From Corynebacterium lemuris (GTDB lineage: Bacteria > Actinomycetota > Actinomycetes > Mycobacteriales > Mycobacteriaceae): a stretch of 64,000 bases of DNA. Of the stretch, positions 1 to 8,101 are shown piece by piece. A program made the translations under genes and the position numbers. Under the pieces are notes generated by a model, which was not told where the DNA came from, searched no databases, and was given only the letters and a program-made list of their open reading frames with translations. Location: contig NZ_JANWTC010000007.1 of NCBI RefSeq assembly GCF_024919295.1, forward strand, positions 62,001 through 126,000. Direction: 5' to 3'. Positions within the stretch are counted from its first letter, which is position 1. Each line of letters opens with the position of its first letter.

Positions 1-328
1 ACGGCACCAGGCACATGAAGAGGATGCCCATGTACAGCTCGTCCGAGATCACCAGCGTCAACGGCTGCAGCGCCAGCCCCACCAGCGGGAACACCAGGAA
101 GGTGAAGGCCAGGATCAGCAGGTGCAGCCGCCAGTGCATCAGGCCCTTGAACGCCTCCCGCGTGGACAGGCGGGCACCGTAGAGGAAGAAGAGCAGGGCG
201 ATGGCGAGGTTTGTCGCGGTGGCGAACCACTCCGCGAAACCACCACGGGCAGGGGCGATGAGTGCCACCACCACCGCCAGAATAATCAGGAGGATCAGCG
301 GGTCAGTCCGCTTGAGGAGGGACAGCAT
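1..328 (-). CDS. SBF-like (bile acid:Na+ symporter superfamily) membrane transporter, N-terminal part
   Basis: This is the N-terminal 109 residues of a polytopic membrane protein; the rest lies beyond the window edge. The protein begins MLSLLKRTDPLILLIILAVV, giving a first hydrophobic helix. A second helix with LAIALLFFLYGARLS follows, then HLLILAFTFLVFPLVGLAL and a segment ending MGILFMCLVP. The helix-LFFLYGARLS pattern is typical of the SBF-like family (YfeH type) of putative sodium-coupled organic anion carriers. The ATG at 328 is divergent from the flavin oxidoreductase gene 36 bp away, so the two share a tiny promoter region. The substrate cannot be inferred. Confidence 0.7.
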   Translation of the reverse strand, partial: MLSLLKRTDPLILLIILAVVVALIAPARGGFAEWFATATNLAIALLFFLYGARLSTREAFKGLMHWRLHLLILAFTFLVFPLVGLALQPLTLVISDELYMGILFMCLVP

Positions 329-351
329 GACTTGCAGTGTACGACCCACCC

Positions 352-357
352 TAGAGT
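352..357 (+). promoter_or_regulatory. Candidate -10 element (TAGAGT) for leaderless mRNA
   Basis: TAGAGT ends exactly 7 nt before the ATG at 365, and no Shine-Dalgarno sequence lies between. This places the transcription start at or next to the start codon. No convincing -35 was seen. Confidence 0.4.
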
Positions 358-364
358 GGGGCAC

Positions 365-1459
365 ATGACCTCACTCTTCGAACCGATCCGGCTCCGCGAC
401 CTGGAAATCCGCAACCGCATGTGGCTACCGCCCATGTGCCAGTACCACGCCTTCGACGCCGACGGCACGCCCGAGGACTGGCACACCGTCCACTACGGGG
501 CGCGCGCCGCCGGGGGTTTCGGGCTCATCATCGCGGAGTCCACCGGCATCACTCCGGAGGGCCGGATCTCACCCCTGTGCACCGGCCTCTGGAACGACCG
601 CCAGGAGCAGGCCTGGGCGCGGATCGTGCAGTTCGCCCACTCCCAGGGAGCGAAGATGGGCATCCAGCTCAACCACGCCGGCCGAAAGGCCTCCAGCGTC
701 CCCGCCCGCCCCGGACAGGAGCCTGTGAACGACACCGACACCATCCCCGTCGGCCACGGCGGCTGGGAGATCGTCGGCCCCTCCGCCGTGGCAAACGACG
801 GCCTGGCCGTCCCCCGCGAGATGACGGTCGAGGAGATCGAGGCCCTGCTCGGACAGTTCGCCGCCTCCGCGGAACGGGCCGTTCGTGCCGGTTTCGACAC
901 CATCGAGCTCCACGGCGCCCACGGCTACCTGCTCCATCAGTTCCTTACTCCCCTGGCCAACCGGCGCACCGACGACTGGGGCGGATCCTTCGACAACCGC
1001 ACCCGTCTGCTCCGGGCCGTGGTGCAGGCCGTCCGTGAGGTCATCCCCGCGGGCATGCCGTTGCTCGTGCGTCTGTCCGCCACTGACTGGATCGACGGCG
1101 CCTGGGACCTCGACCAGACCGTGAAACTGGCGCAACTGCTCAGGGATGACGGCGTCGACCTCATCGACGTCACCACCGGTGGTGCCGCCCACGCGCAGAT
1201 CCCCGTCGGGCCGGGCTACCAGGTCCGCTTCGCCGAGGAGATCCGCGCACGCGCCGGCATCCCCACCGCGGCCGTCGGCATGATCACCGAGTCCGGTCAG
1301 GCCCAGGAGATCGTCACCGACTCGCTTGCCGACGCCGTCCTCATCGGCCGCGCCGCCCTCCGCGACGCCTCCTGGCCCCTGCACACCGCCCACGAGCTGG
1401 GGAAGACCCGCGAGGAGATCCCCTACCCGGGTTCCTACTGGCGTGCCGCCTGGCGCTAA
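365..1459 (+). CDS. NADH:flavin oxidoreductase, Old Yellow Enzyme family (YqjM/NamA-like)
   Basis: A 364-residue FMN-dependent ene-reductase, expected to reduce activated C=C bonds of enones or xenobiotics with NAD(P)H in the cytoplasm. The sequence starts MTSLFEPIRLRDLEIRNRM. It contains the YqjM-class PPMCQY motif (Cys25), the substrate-binding pair HGAH (His183 and His186), the HQFLTPLANRRTDDWGGS segment and a C-terminal ADAVLIGRAALRD phosphate-binding stretch. Length fits the family (about 340-370). The ATG at 365 was chosen over an in-frame upstream ATG at 122 because homology begins at MTSLFEP and a -10-like TAGAGT sits 7 nt upstream. Its 3' end overlaps the convergent Rieske gene by 4 bp. 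The natural substrate is unknown. Confidence 0.88.
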   Translation: MTSLFEPIRLRDLEIRNRMWLPPMCQYHAFDADGTPEDWHTVHYGARAAGGFGLIIAESTGITPEGRISPLCTGLWNDRQEQAWARIVQFAHSQGAKMGIQLNHAGRKASSVPARPGQEPVNDTDTIPVGHGGWEIVGPSAVANDGLAVPREMTVEEIEALLGQFAASAERAVRAGFDTIELHGAHGYLLHQFLTPLANRRTDDWGGSFDNRTRLLRAVVQAVREVIPAGMPLLVRLSATDWIDGAWDLDQTVKLAQLLRDDGVDLIDVTTGGAAHAQIPVGPGYQVRFAEEIRARAGIPTAAVGMITESGQAQEIVTDSLADAVLIGRAALRDASWPLHTAHELGKTREEIPYPGSYWRAAWR

Positions 1460-1836
1460 CCGCCGACGTTCAACGTCCCGCCTGTCTGTTCCAGATCTGC
1501 GGGCGTGAGCGGGTCGCGGGCGATCCCGGAGATGACGGAACCGTCCCGGATGTCGAATACCGAGTTGTGGTACGTGCAGATCACGGTGTCCCCCTCGACT
1601 TCCGTGATGGGGTTGCGCTGGTGCGGGCACTGCTGGGACCAGGCGACGTAGGTGCCGGCGGTGGGTTGTGCGATGATGAAACCGTCGAAGATGACGGCGC
1701 TGCCCACCGGCACGTCCGCCGCGGCGACCTCTACAGACGGTGTGGCGCCGCAGGCCGCGAGAAATACCCCCGCGAAGGTGCTCGCGGTGCCCAGCAGGAA
1801 CATACGGCGGCTGCAGGTGAAGCGGGACTCAGGCAT
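1456..1836 (-). CDS. Rieske [2Fe-2S] lipoprotein
   Basis: A 126-residue exported Rieske protein. The N-terminus has a twin-arginine-like SRRMFLLG stretch followed by a hydrophobic helix and a lipobox LAAC, so it is probably exported folded and lipid-anchored. The cluster ligands are visible as C-P-H in SQQCPHQRNP and C-x2-H in ICTYHNSVFD, the arrangement of small Rieske domains. It probably acts as an electron carrier outside the membrane, but no oxidase or oxygenase partner is adjacent. The start at 1836 is preferred over the ATG at 1845 because CATAAT lies 7 nt upstream of it, a leaderless arrangement. The convergent OYE gene overlaps its end by 4 bp. Confidence 0.82.
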   Translation of the reverse strand: MPESRFTCSRRMFLLGTASTFAGVFLAACGATPSVEVAAADVPVGSAVIFDGFIIAQPTAGTYVAWSQQCPHQRNPITEVEGDTVICTYHNSVFDIRDGSVISGIARDPLTPADLEQTGGTLNVGG

Positions 1837-1843
1837 GATCACC

Positions 1844-1849
1844 ATTATG
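1844..1849 (-). promoter_or_regulatory. Candidate -10 element (CATAAT) of the Rieske lipoprotein gene
   Basis: On the minus strand CATAAT is followed by 7 nt and then the ATG at 1836. There is no ribosome binding site between, consistent with a leaderless transcript. Confidence 0.4.
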
Positions 1850-1935
1850 CCCCGCCGGGAAGTTCTGGACGGAGTAAATGGTCAGGCGGTTCCAAGGTGG
1901 GACACACCGGCTGTCTGGCTTGGCCAATGACAGAA

Positions 1936-1962
1936 CTTCCCCATCTTTGGTTGATGGGGAAG
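1936..1962 (-). terminator. Perfect hairpin downstream of the ABC exporter operon
   Basis: CTTCCCCATC (1936-1945) and GATGGGGAAG (1953-1962) form a perfect 10-bp stem with a 7-nt loop. It lies 67 bp beyond the permease stop codon. It lacks a clear U-tract on the minus strand, so it may be a weak terminator or instead an operator upstream of the Rieske gene. Confidence 0.4.
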
Positions 1963-2028
1963 GTGTTCCCGACGTCCCGGAGCCAGAAGTTGAGTCACTG
2001 TGACTTTATGCTTCCGGTCATGATCGTG

Positions 2029-3603
2029 TCAGTAGATCTCCCTCTGCCGGGCCCCCACGAGCCCCCAGCCGGTGAGCACCACTGCCACCACCCCCATGCC
2101 CAGATGCACCGCCCAGGAACCGCTCTCCACTGTGACGCCGTATTCGAAGGGGGAAAGGTCAATGAGCCACTGGGGGGCATTGAGAATCGGCCCGAACAAC
2201 GTGAGCACCGCCGCCGTGATCACGGGTGCCCACGCGAAGTGGGCGAACCGTGGGAACAATCCCACAAGTGCGACCGCCACCGCAGTGAGCAGAAGCGCCG
2301 GGCCCAGTTGTGACCAGGCTGCCAGGAGTAGGTTGTCATAGTCCCCCGCCGTCGTCGAGTCCTGGGACCAGAGGCCGTACACCCCACCCACCATGGTGGC
2401 CGTGGTGCCGGACAGGACTGCAGTCCATCCGATGAGCGCGGCAGATCCGAGTGGCACCCACCGCCGGATCCCGGTGGAGCGCTGGAGATCCACAGTCCTG
2501 TCGATCTCCCCGGAGCGGTACGTGACGATCGCCTGGATTCCCATCGTCGCCACCAGGATCCCGCAGAGCTTCGCCACGTAGGTGATGAACTCCGTCTTCA
2601 TGTCACCGGTGTCGAAGATGTTCTTGAAGATCTGACCGATGTTCTCCTCCGCTTCCATCCACTCACTCAGCGAACCGGTGATCGCGATGAAGAAGGCAGC
2701 GAGGGCCGCGACCACCAGGGTCCAGGCCACGATCGTTCCGCGGTTGAGCACCATCGACAGGTGCACCGGTCCCCGGACGCGGCGGACCCGTCTCCGTGGC
2801 AGCACCGGCAGCCGGAAGAGAGCCTGACCGTATTCACGGTGGCGTTCGGCGAACAGCGCCGCCGCGGAACCAAGCAGGCACATGGCCGCTATGGCGGCGA
2901 CCGCTGCCCAGTCATCATGGACGAAGGGACGGACCAGCGTTTTCCAACCCAGTGGGGACAGCCAGTTGAGCCATTCGATCCGTTGCGAATCCGCCGTGGC
3001 CCGCACGATGACGGAGGCGGCGATGGTCACCAGCCCTACTCTGGTCAGAGCCGCGGGGTTGTCGACGAACAACAGCACCAGCTGGGCCAGAAGCGCGGAC
3101 CCGAACATCACCAGGGCAAAGGTGGCCCCAGCCACCACCGCCCCCTGAAGCGGCATCTCATCCACATACAGACCCGAGACAGCGAGGACCACCCCACTGC
3201 CGGCCCCCACGACGAGGGAGGTGACAGCGGTGGTCAACAGCGCCGCGGCTGCCGGCGCCATCCGGTTGATACCGGTGGACAGCCGCAGCTCCATCTGCCC
3301 CTGGTGCTCCTCCTTGCGGTGCAGTCCCACCATCATGAGCACGGACATGACCGAGGCGAGGATGCTCAGCAGTGACCCGGCCTCCCACATGACAATCTGT
3401 CCCAAGGAGGCGGGTGTCTCCAGCGGCCCCCACACGGCCGTCATGCCGGCATTCTGCTGGATGCCGGTGAGGAAGGCTGTCCGGTCTGCCGGGGTCGGAT
3501 AGTAGTTCTCGTAGGCGGGAGGGAAGATCGCCAGAAATGCCCACAGACACACTGACCAGATGATGAGGAAGTTTCTCCGCAGGCGGAAATTGAGCCGGAT
3601 CAT
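2029..3603 (-). CDS. ABC transporter permease (large, about 12 transmembrane helices)
   Basis: A 524-residue integral membrane protein, the permease of an ABC-2-type exporter. It has two similar halves. Each starts with a basic N-terminal region and a helix (MIRLNFRLRRNFLIIWSV; and VLNRGTIVAWTLVVAALAAF near residue 285), followed by about five further helices. A cytoplasmic EEHQGQMELRLSTGI segment in half one matches a SGEIDRTVDLQRSTGI segment in half two, so the protein looks like an internal duplication. This architecture is seen in actinobacterial drug or polyketide exporters. Its start overlaps the stop of the ATPase gene by 4 bp (ATGA), so the two are translationally coupled. The exported substrate is unknown. 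Confidence 0.85.
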   Translation of the reverse strand: MIRLNFRLRRNFLIIWSVCLWAFLAIFPPAYENYYPTPADRTAFLTGIQQNAGMTAVWGPLETPASLGQIVMWEAGSLLSILASVMSVLMMVGLHRKEEHQGQMELRLSTGINRMAPAAAALLTTAVTSLVVGAGSGVVLAVSGLYVDEMPLQGAVVAGATFALVMFGSALLAQLVLLFVDNPAALTRVGLVTIAASVIVRATADSQRIEWLNWLSPLGWKTLVRPFVHDDWAAVAAIAAMCLLGSAAALFAERHREYGQALFRLPVLPRRRVRRVRGPVHLSMVLNRGTIVAWTLVVAALAAFFIAITGSLSEWMEAEENIGQIFKNIFDTGDMKTEFITYVAKLCGILVATMGIQAIVTYRSGEIDRTVDLQRSTGIRRWVPLGSAALIGWTAVLSGTTATMVGGVYGLWSQDSTTAGDYDNLLLAAWSQLGPALLLTAVAVALVGLFPRFAHFAWAPVITAAVLTLFGPILNAPQWLIDLSPFEYGVTVESGSWAVHLGMGVVAVVLTGWGLVGARQREIY

Positions 3604-4493
3604 TCCCGCCCCCGCTTCTCCATGTCCCCGTAGTGCGCGAGGAACATCTCTTCAATGCTCGCGGGTCGCGAAACAATGTCCTCGCCCCCGGCGTCGAGAA
3701 TGATCCGCAGGATCTCAGATACCTGTTCGCGGGCAGCGGTGACCTGGATGAGAGGACCGTCGAAGGTGGCGTCGGTGAGTGAGAGGAGGGCAGGTGTTTC
3801 ACGTGAAACCCTGGCGGTGATCTCATGGGTGGAAAGGTGCTTCAATTCGGCCATGCTGCCCGTCTCGACGGTGCGGCCGTCCCGGATGATGGTCACGTCG
3901 TCGCAGAGCTTCTCAACTTCACTCATGATGTGGCTGGAGAGCAGGATGGTGGCGCCCCGCTCCCGCTCGCGCCGCAGCTCCTCCACGAAGACCTGCTCCA
4001 TCAGAGGGTCGAGCCCCGCGGTGGGCTCATCGAGGATGAGGACTTCGGCAGCGGCGGACAATGCAGCAACAAGGCTGACTTTACGGCGGTTGCCGGTCGA
4101 GTAGTCGCGGCACTTCTTGTTCGGATCGAGTTTGAAGAGGTCGATGAGTTCCCCCTCCCTCTCTTTGTCGACGGGGCGACCCCGGAGGGATTCGAGGGTG
4201 CGGAATACCTCGCGCCCCGTCAGGCCCGGCCAGAGGGCGACGTCGCCGGGGATGTAGCCGATGCGTTTCAGTACGGAGGGAGTGCGGCGCGGGTCCTCCC
4301 CCAGAACCTCGGCGGTCCCGGAGCTGGCGTGGAGGACCCCCAGGAGGGTCCGGATGGTGGTGGATTTCCCGGATCCGTTGGGGCCGAGGAATCCGTGGAT
4401 GGTGCCTGGCCGGACACTCAGATTGAGTCCGTCCAGAGCGCGGAACGTGCCGAAGTTCTTGACCAGGTTGCGCACTTCAATGGCTGAAGGCAT
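3600..4493 (-). CDS. ABC transporter ATP-binding protein
   Basis: A 297-residue nucleotide-binding subunit for the exporter permease encoded immediately downstream. Walker A is GPNGSGKSTT near residue 40. The signature region reads STGNRRKVSLVAAL, a variant of LSGGQ with N-R at the third and fourth positions. Walker B is LILDEPTAGLD and the switch His lies in LLSSHIMSEVEKL. A C-terminal extension of about 80 residues, with TARVSRETPALLSL, resembles that of drug-exporter ATPases. The ATG follows a strong GGGGAGGGG ribosome binding site. The gene itself contains a parS-like palindrome at 3795-3810, and a second lies just upstream of its start. Confidence 0.92.
   Translation of the reverse strand: MPSAIEVRNLVKNFGTFRALDGLNLSVRPGTIHGFLGPNGSGKSTTIRTLLGVLHASSGTAEVLGEDPRRTPSVLKRIGYIPGDVALWPGLTGREVFRTLESLRGRPVDKEREGELIDLFKLDPNKKCRDYSTGNRRKVSLVAALSAAAEVLILDEPTAGLDPLMEQVFVEELRRERERGATILLSSHIMSEVEKLCDDVTIIRDGRTVETGSMAELKHLSTHEITARVSRETPALLSLTDATFDGPLIQVTAAREQVSEILRIILDAGGEDIVSRPASIEEMFLAHYGDMEKRGRE
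3795..3810. promoter_or_regulatory. parS: parS-like ParB-binding site
   Basis: TGTTTCACGTGAAACC matches the 16-bp parS consensus TGTTTCACGTGAAACA at 15 of 16 positions, differing only in the last base. It lies inside the ABC ATPase gene, as parS sites often lie in coding DNA. Confidence 0.8.
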
Positions 4494-4510
4494 GCCCGTC
4501 CCCTCCCCGG

Positions 4511-4526
4511 AGTTTCACGTGAAACA
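4511..4526. promoter_or_regulatory. parS: parS-like ParB-binding site
   Basis: AGTTTCACGTGAAACA matches the parS consensus at 15 of 16 positions, differing only in the first base. It lies in the short gap between the ABC ATPase gene start and the HNH gene stop. Confidence 0.8.
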
Positions 4527-4591
4527 TGGCTCGTCGACGGACGCGTGGAACTATGAGTCTGTTTCTCATGCCCCCAGCATGCCTGCTCGGA

Positions 4592-5866
4592 TCACTCCGG
4601 TGGTGGGTCGTTACCATCCGCCAGCGGGGCGCTCCCCTGCCTCTTCCTCTCCTGGGATTCCGCCCGGATCCGTTCCCGCCGTCTATGGATTCTCTGGGCC
4701 ACTGTCTGGAGCCAGTGACGCTCCTTCGGCGCCAGGGGGCCGGTGGGTTCGGCGGAGACCCATCGCCCGTCCTCAAAGAGCCAGAATTTCTCCCGGGTGG
4801 CGGGGTCGATGATGTAGCGGACCCGACCATCTGTCTTGATGTTGTGGTGGTGCTGGCAGATGGCGGCCAGGTTCGCTGCGGTGGTGGGTCCACCGTCCCC
4901 GAAGTCAACCCGGTGGTCCATCTGGGATCGGATGCCGTGGCGGAGGCAGCCGGGGAAACTGCAGCCGCCGTCCCAGCCGATCACCACCGCCCGGATGTCG
5001 GCAGGGGTGGTGTAGGAGCCGGAGACCTTGTCATAGAGCTGGTCCATGTCCCGGATGGTGGCTGCCTGGGCTGCGAGCCTGTCGGCCTCCCCGACGCTGA
5101 GCCAGCCGATCCCGGAGATCCAGCCGGGAGCATCCTTGACATCATGTGCCCGGTAGACATTGAGGACGATGTTGGTGGTGCCCTCCCCGCGGACGAGCTC
5201 CGCGAGGGCCTGGCTGAGACTGATCTCCCGGTTGGCGGCATGCTGCCGCACCCGCTCATCGATCTCGTGGGCCGTCACCGCGTCGGTGACCACATCGATG
5301 AAACCCTGCGCCCCGTCAATGCCGACGGAGAACGCCTCTCCCACTCCCCCGGCGGGTGAATCGTCGGGTGAGACCGAATCGTCGAGAGTGAGGATGATGG
5401 CATTCAACTTCCGCCGGATCGCGCCGGCAGAAGGCAGGTTCTGGTTGGGTCGGGTGGGTGTGAGGTAGGTGGTGAGCTCCTCATCGACGATGCGCATGTG
5501 CTCGGTGATGTCCGCGTCGATCTTGCACAGCACGGCGTCGATGGCCTTCAGCCGGCTGAGGTCCAGGTGGAAGAGGCGCTCCTGGAGCTGCCTGAACCGG
5601 GGCAGTTCACGCAACCGGTGGTGGGCGAACAACGCCTTCTCGATGTGGGGTTCACCGTAGCCGGTGGAGCGCCGCAGCGCCGCCAGCACCTGCTCGATGT
5701 CCTCGATGTCGTCGGGCACGTAGGACTGCCACAGCTCGTGGTCCTCCCGTCGGATCCGCGTCGCGCGGATGGCGGCGGGATCATGAGGCGAGCACACCGA
5801 GTAGTAGTTCCTCGGGTACAGCAGATCCCGAAGCGCCCGGTCCACGACCGACTCCAGTACGTCCAT
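4592..5866 (-). CDS. DUF222 / HNH endonuclease domain protein
   Basis: A 424-residue member of the widespread actinobacterial DUF222-HNH family. The N-terminal two thirds are helical DUF222-type sequence. The C-terminal zinc-bound HNH module reads CSFPGC, then MDHRVDFGDGGPT, then CQHHHNIKTDG, so the predicted metal ligands and the DH and HHN catalytic motifs are intact. The ATG at 5866 (MDVLESVVDRALRDLL) was chosen because GGGGGGA lies just upstream; an in-frame ATG at 5926 lacks such a site. The biological role of this family is not settled; nuclease activity is inferred from the motif. A second family member lies at 40337-41605. Confidence 0.83.
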   Translation of the reverse strand: MDVLESVVDRALRDLLYPRNYYSVCSPHDPAAIRATRIRREDHELWQSYVPDDIEDIEQVLAALRRSTGYGEPHIEKALFAHHRLRELPRFRQLQERLFHLDLSRLKAIDAVLCKIDADITEHMRIVDEELTTYLTPTRPNQNLPSAGAIRRKLNAIILTLDDSVSPDDSPAGGVGEAFSVGIDGAQGFIDVVTDAVTAHEIDERVRQHAANREISLSQALAELVRGEGTTNIVLNVYRAHDVKDAPGWISGIGWLSVGEADRLAAQAATIRDMDQLYDKVSGSYTTPADIRAVVIGWDGGCSFPGCLRHGIRSQMDHRVDFGDGGPTTAANLAAICQHHHNIKTDGRVRYIIDPATREKFWLFEDGRWVSAEPTGPLAPKERHWLQTVAQRIHRRRERIRAESQERKRQGSAPLADGNDPPPE

Positions 5867-5937
5867 CACATTCCCCCCGGTTGTATGTTCGAACCCAACG
5901 TTAGAACAGCTGTCCGACATCCGCAAGGGCTGGAAAG

Positions 5938-5972
5938 AAAAAACACCCGCCCACTGGCGGGTGGGCGGGTGT
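5938..5972 (-). terminator. Rho-independent terminator of the trp operon
   Basis: On the minus strand CACCCGCCCAC pairs with GTGGGCGGGTG around a short loop, followed by TTTTTT and more T-rich sequence. It begins about 15 bp after the trpA stop codon. Confidence 0.85.
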
Positions 5973-5985
5973 CAGGAGGGACGGG

Positions 5986-6828
5986 CTACGCGCGCTTCGT
6001 CGCTGCCTTCATGGCGGAGACGAACTCAGCGAGCTCCGCCTTGAGTGCGGCCAGGTCGGTGATCCGGCCCGGCTCGGGGTGGTCCCCCACGACGTATTTG
6101 TCGATGATCCTGGTGATCGCGGAGCCGGAGATGGCTCCCGCGGCACCCGCGGCGATGGCGTCGGCAACATGCTCCGGGGTGGAGATGCCGAAACCGAGGA
6201 GGATCGGGGGACCGCCGAAACGTTTCACATTGGCCACGACATCGGCGAGGCCGGTGATCTCCGATGCGCGTTCGGTGCCGGTCACACCGTGGCGGGAGAC
6301 GGCGTAGATGTAACCCTTCGACTGGGCGGCCACACCGGCGAGGGTCTTCTCGGCGGCCTGGGCCGGGGCGATGAAGATGGGGTCGATGCCGACGGCCGCG
6401 GCGGCGGCGGCGAAGGGCTGCCCCTCGCGGACGGGGACGTCGGGAAGCAGGACGGAGTCGGCGCCGGCCTCCGCGAACTCCCGGTAGAAGGTCTCCAGTC
6501 CGCGGGTGAAGGGGACGTTGCCGTAGATGAGCATGCCGATGGGCAGGTCGGGGAACTCCGCGCGGATGGTGCGGATCTGGGCCAGGGCACCGTCCACGGT
6601 CGCTCCCCCGTCGAGGGCGCGGATGTGTGACTTCTGGATGGTGGGGCCGTCGGCCACCGGATCGGAGAAGGGGACGCCGAGCTCGAGGGCGTCGGCACCC
6701 GCCTCGACGACCGCGCGGACGATCTCCAGGGCGTCCTCTCCGGTGGGGTCACCGAGCATGAGGAAGGGGACGAAGGCGCCTTCGTTGCGCCTGCCGAGGG
6801 CGTCGAAAAGCTTCTCGTAACGGGTCAT
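5986..6828 (-). CDS. trpA: Tryptophan synthase alpha subunit
   Basis: A 280-residue TIM-barrel enzyme that cleaves indole-3-glycerol phosphate to indole and glyceraldehyde 3-phosphate and channels indole to TrpB. Diagnostic stretches are FVPFLMLGDPTGE, ADALELGVPFSDPVADGPTIQ (catalytic Glu), LLPDVPVREG, and the phosphate-binding LLGFGISTPEH and ISGSAITRII. The ATG at 6828 lies 2 bp after the trpB stop, so a longer open frame extending upstream is only the trpB antisense-frame continuation. It is the last gene of the operon and is followed directly by a strong terminator. Confidence 0.97.
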   Translation of the reverse strand: MTRYEKLFDALGRRNEGAFVPFLMLGDPTGEDALEIVRAVVEAGADALELGVPFSDPVADGPTIQKSHIRALDGGATVDGALAQIRTIRAEFPDLPIGMLIYGNVPFTRGLETFYREFAEAGADSVLLPDVPVREGQPFAAAAAAVGIDPIFIAPAQAAEKTLAGVAAQSKGYIYAVSRHGVTGTERASEITGLADVVANVKRFGGPPILLGFGISTPEHVADAIAAGAAGAISGSAITRIIDKYVVGDHPEPGRITDLAALKAELAEFVSAMKAATKRA

Positions 6829-6830
6829 GG

Positions 6831-8090
6831 CTACTGCGCCTCCTTGGACAGGACGAGCTCGGGGTTCTCCTCGAGGGTACGGCGGACGTGGTCGACGTCC
6901 TTGTCGCCGCGACCCGACAGGGAAACCAGGATGGTGATGTTCTCGCCGTTCTCCTCGGCCAGCTTCGCGCGCTTGAGGGCGTAGGCCATGGCGTGGGAGG
7001 ACTCGAGGGCGGGGATGATGCCCTCGTGCAGGGAGAGCAGCTGGAAGGCCTCGAGGGCCTCCGCGTCGGTGATGCCGACGTAGGTGGCGCGGCCGGAAGC
7101 ATGGAGATATGCGTGCTGCGGGCCCACACCCGGATAGTCGAGACCGGCGGAGATGGAGTAGGACTCCTCCACCTGACCGTCGGAGTTGCGCATGAGGTAG
7201 CTGCGCGCGCCGTGGAGGATGCCGATCTGGCCGTTGTTGATGGTCGCGCCGTGTTTGCCGGAATCGAGTCCCAGGCCGCCGGGCTCCGCGCCGACGAGCT
7301 CGACGCCTTCCTCGTCGATGAAGTCGGCGAACATGCCGATGGCGTTGGAGCCGCCGCCGACGCAGGCGACGACGAGGTCCGGCAGGCCGCCGGTGCGCTC
7401 GATCATCTGCGCCTTGGCCTCCTGGGAGATGACGCGGTGGAATTCCCGGACGATCGTCGGGAAGGGGTGGGGGCCGGCGGCGGTGCCCAGCAGGTAGTGG
7501 GACTCGTGGAAGGTGGCGGTCCAGTCGCGCAGGGCCTCGTTGACGGCGTCCTTGAGGGTGCCGGAGCCGGTGTCCACGGGGATGACCGTGGCGCCCATGA
7601 GCTTCATGCGGAAGACGTTGGGCTGCTGGCGCTCGACGTCCTTGGCGCCCATGTAGACGACGCACTCCAGACCGAGCAGGGAGCAGGCCAGGGCGGTGGC
7701 GGTGCCGTGCTGGCCTGCGCCGGTCTCGGCGATGATGCGGGTCTTGCCCATGCGCTTGGCCAGCAGCGCCTGGCCGATGACCTGGTTGGTTTTATGGGCG
7801 CCGCCGTGGACGAGATCCTCACGCTTGAGGAAGATCCGGGCGTGGCCCCTCCCCTCCCCCGGCAGAGGCAGATTGGAGCATTCGGTCAGCGGGGTGGGGC
7901 GGCCGAGGTAGTCGCGCAGGTAGGTGGCGAGTTCCTCCCGGAAGGAGGGGTCGTTCTGCGCGTCGACGAAGGCCTGCTCGAGTTGGTCGAGTGCCGGGAT
8001 GAGGGACTCGGGGACGAATTGTCCGCCGAATTCACCGAAGTAGGCCGGCAGTACGGTGGTGCCGCCCTCGCGATCTGTGGTGGTGGTCAT
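6831..8090 (-). CDS. trpB: Tryptophan synthase beta subunit
   Basis: A 419-residue PLP enzyme that condenses indole with serine to give tryptophan. It is recognised by [21 protein letters not shown] at the N-terminus, [15 protein letters not shown] with the PLP-binding Lys, the glycine-rich [14 protein letters not shown] phosphate-binding loop, and a C-terminal [14 protein letters not shown]. Length is normal for TrpB1. It sits between trpCF (11 bp upstream) and trpA (2 bp downstream) and forms the alpha2beta2 complex with TrpA. Confidence 0.97.
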   Translation of the reverse strand: MTTTTDREGGTTVLPAYFGEFGGQFVPESLIPALDQLEQAFVDAQNDPSFREELATYLRDYLGRPTPLTECSNLPLPGEGRGHARIFLKREDLVHGGAHKTNQVIGQALLAKRMGKTRIIAETGAGQHGTATALACSLLGLECVVYMGAKDVERQQPNVFRMKLMGATVIPVDTGSGTLKDAVNEALRDWTATFHESHYLLGTAAGPHPFPTIVREFHRVISQEAKAQMIERTGGLPDLVVACVGGGSNAIGMFADFIDEEGVELVGAEPGGLGLDSGKHGATINNGQIGILHGARSYLMRNSDGQVEESYSISAGLDYPGVGPQHAYLHASGRATYVGITDAEALEAFQLLSLHEGIIPALESSHAMAYALKRAKLAEENGENITILVSLSGRGDKDVDHVRRTLEENPELVLSKEAQ

Positions 8091-8101
8091 GAGTGTTGAT
8101 C

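Noticed and set aside
5986..7665. 559-residue open frame containing trpA at its end
   Set aside because: The upstream part is Arg/Pro/His-rich out-of-frame translation of trpB. trpA starts at 6828, directly after the trpB stop.
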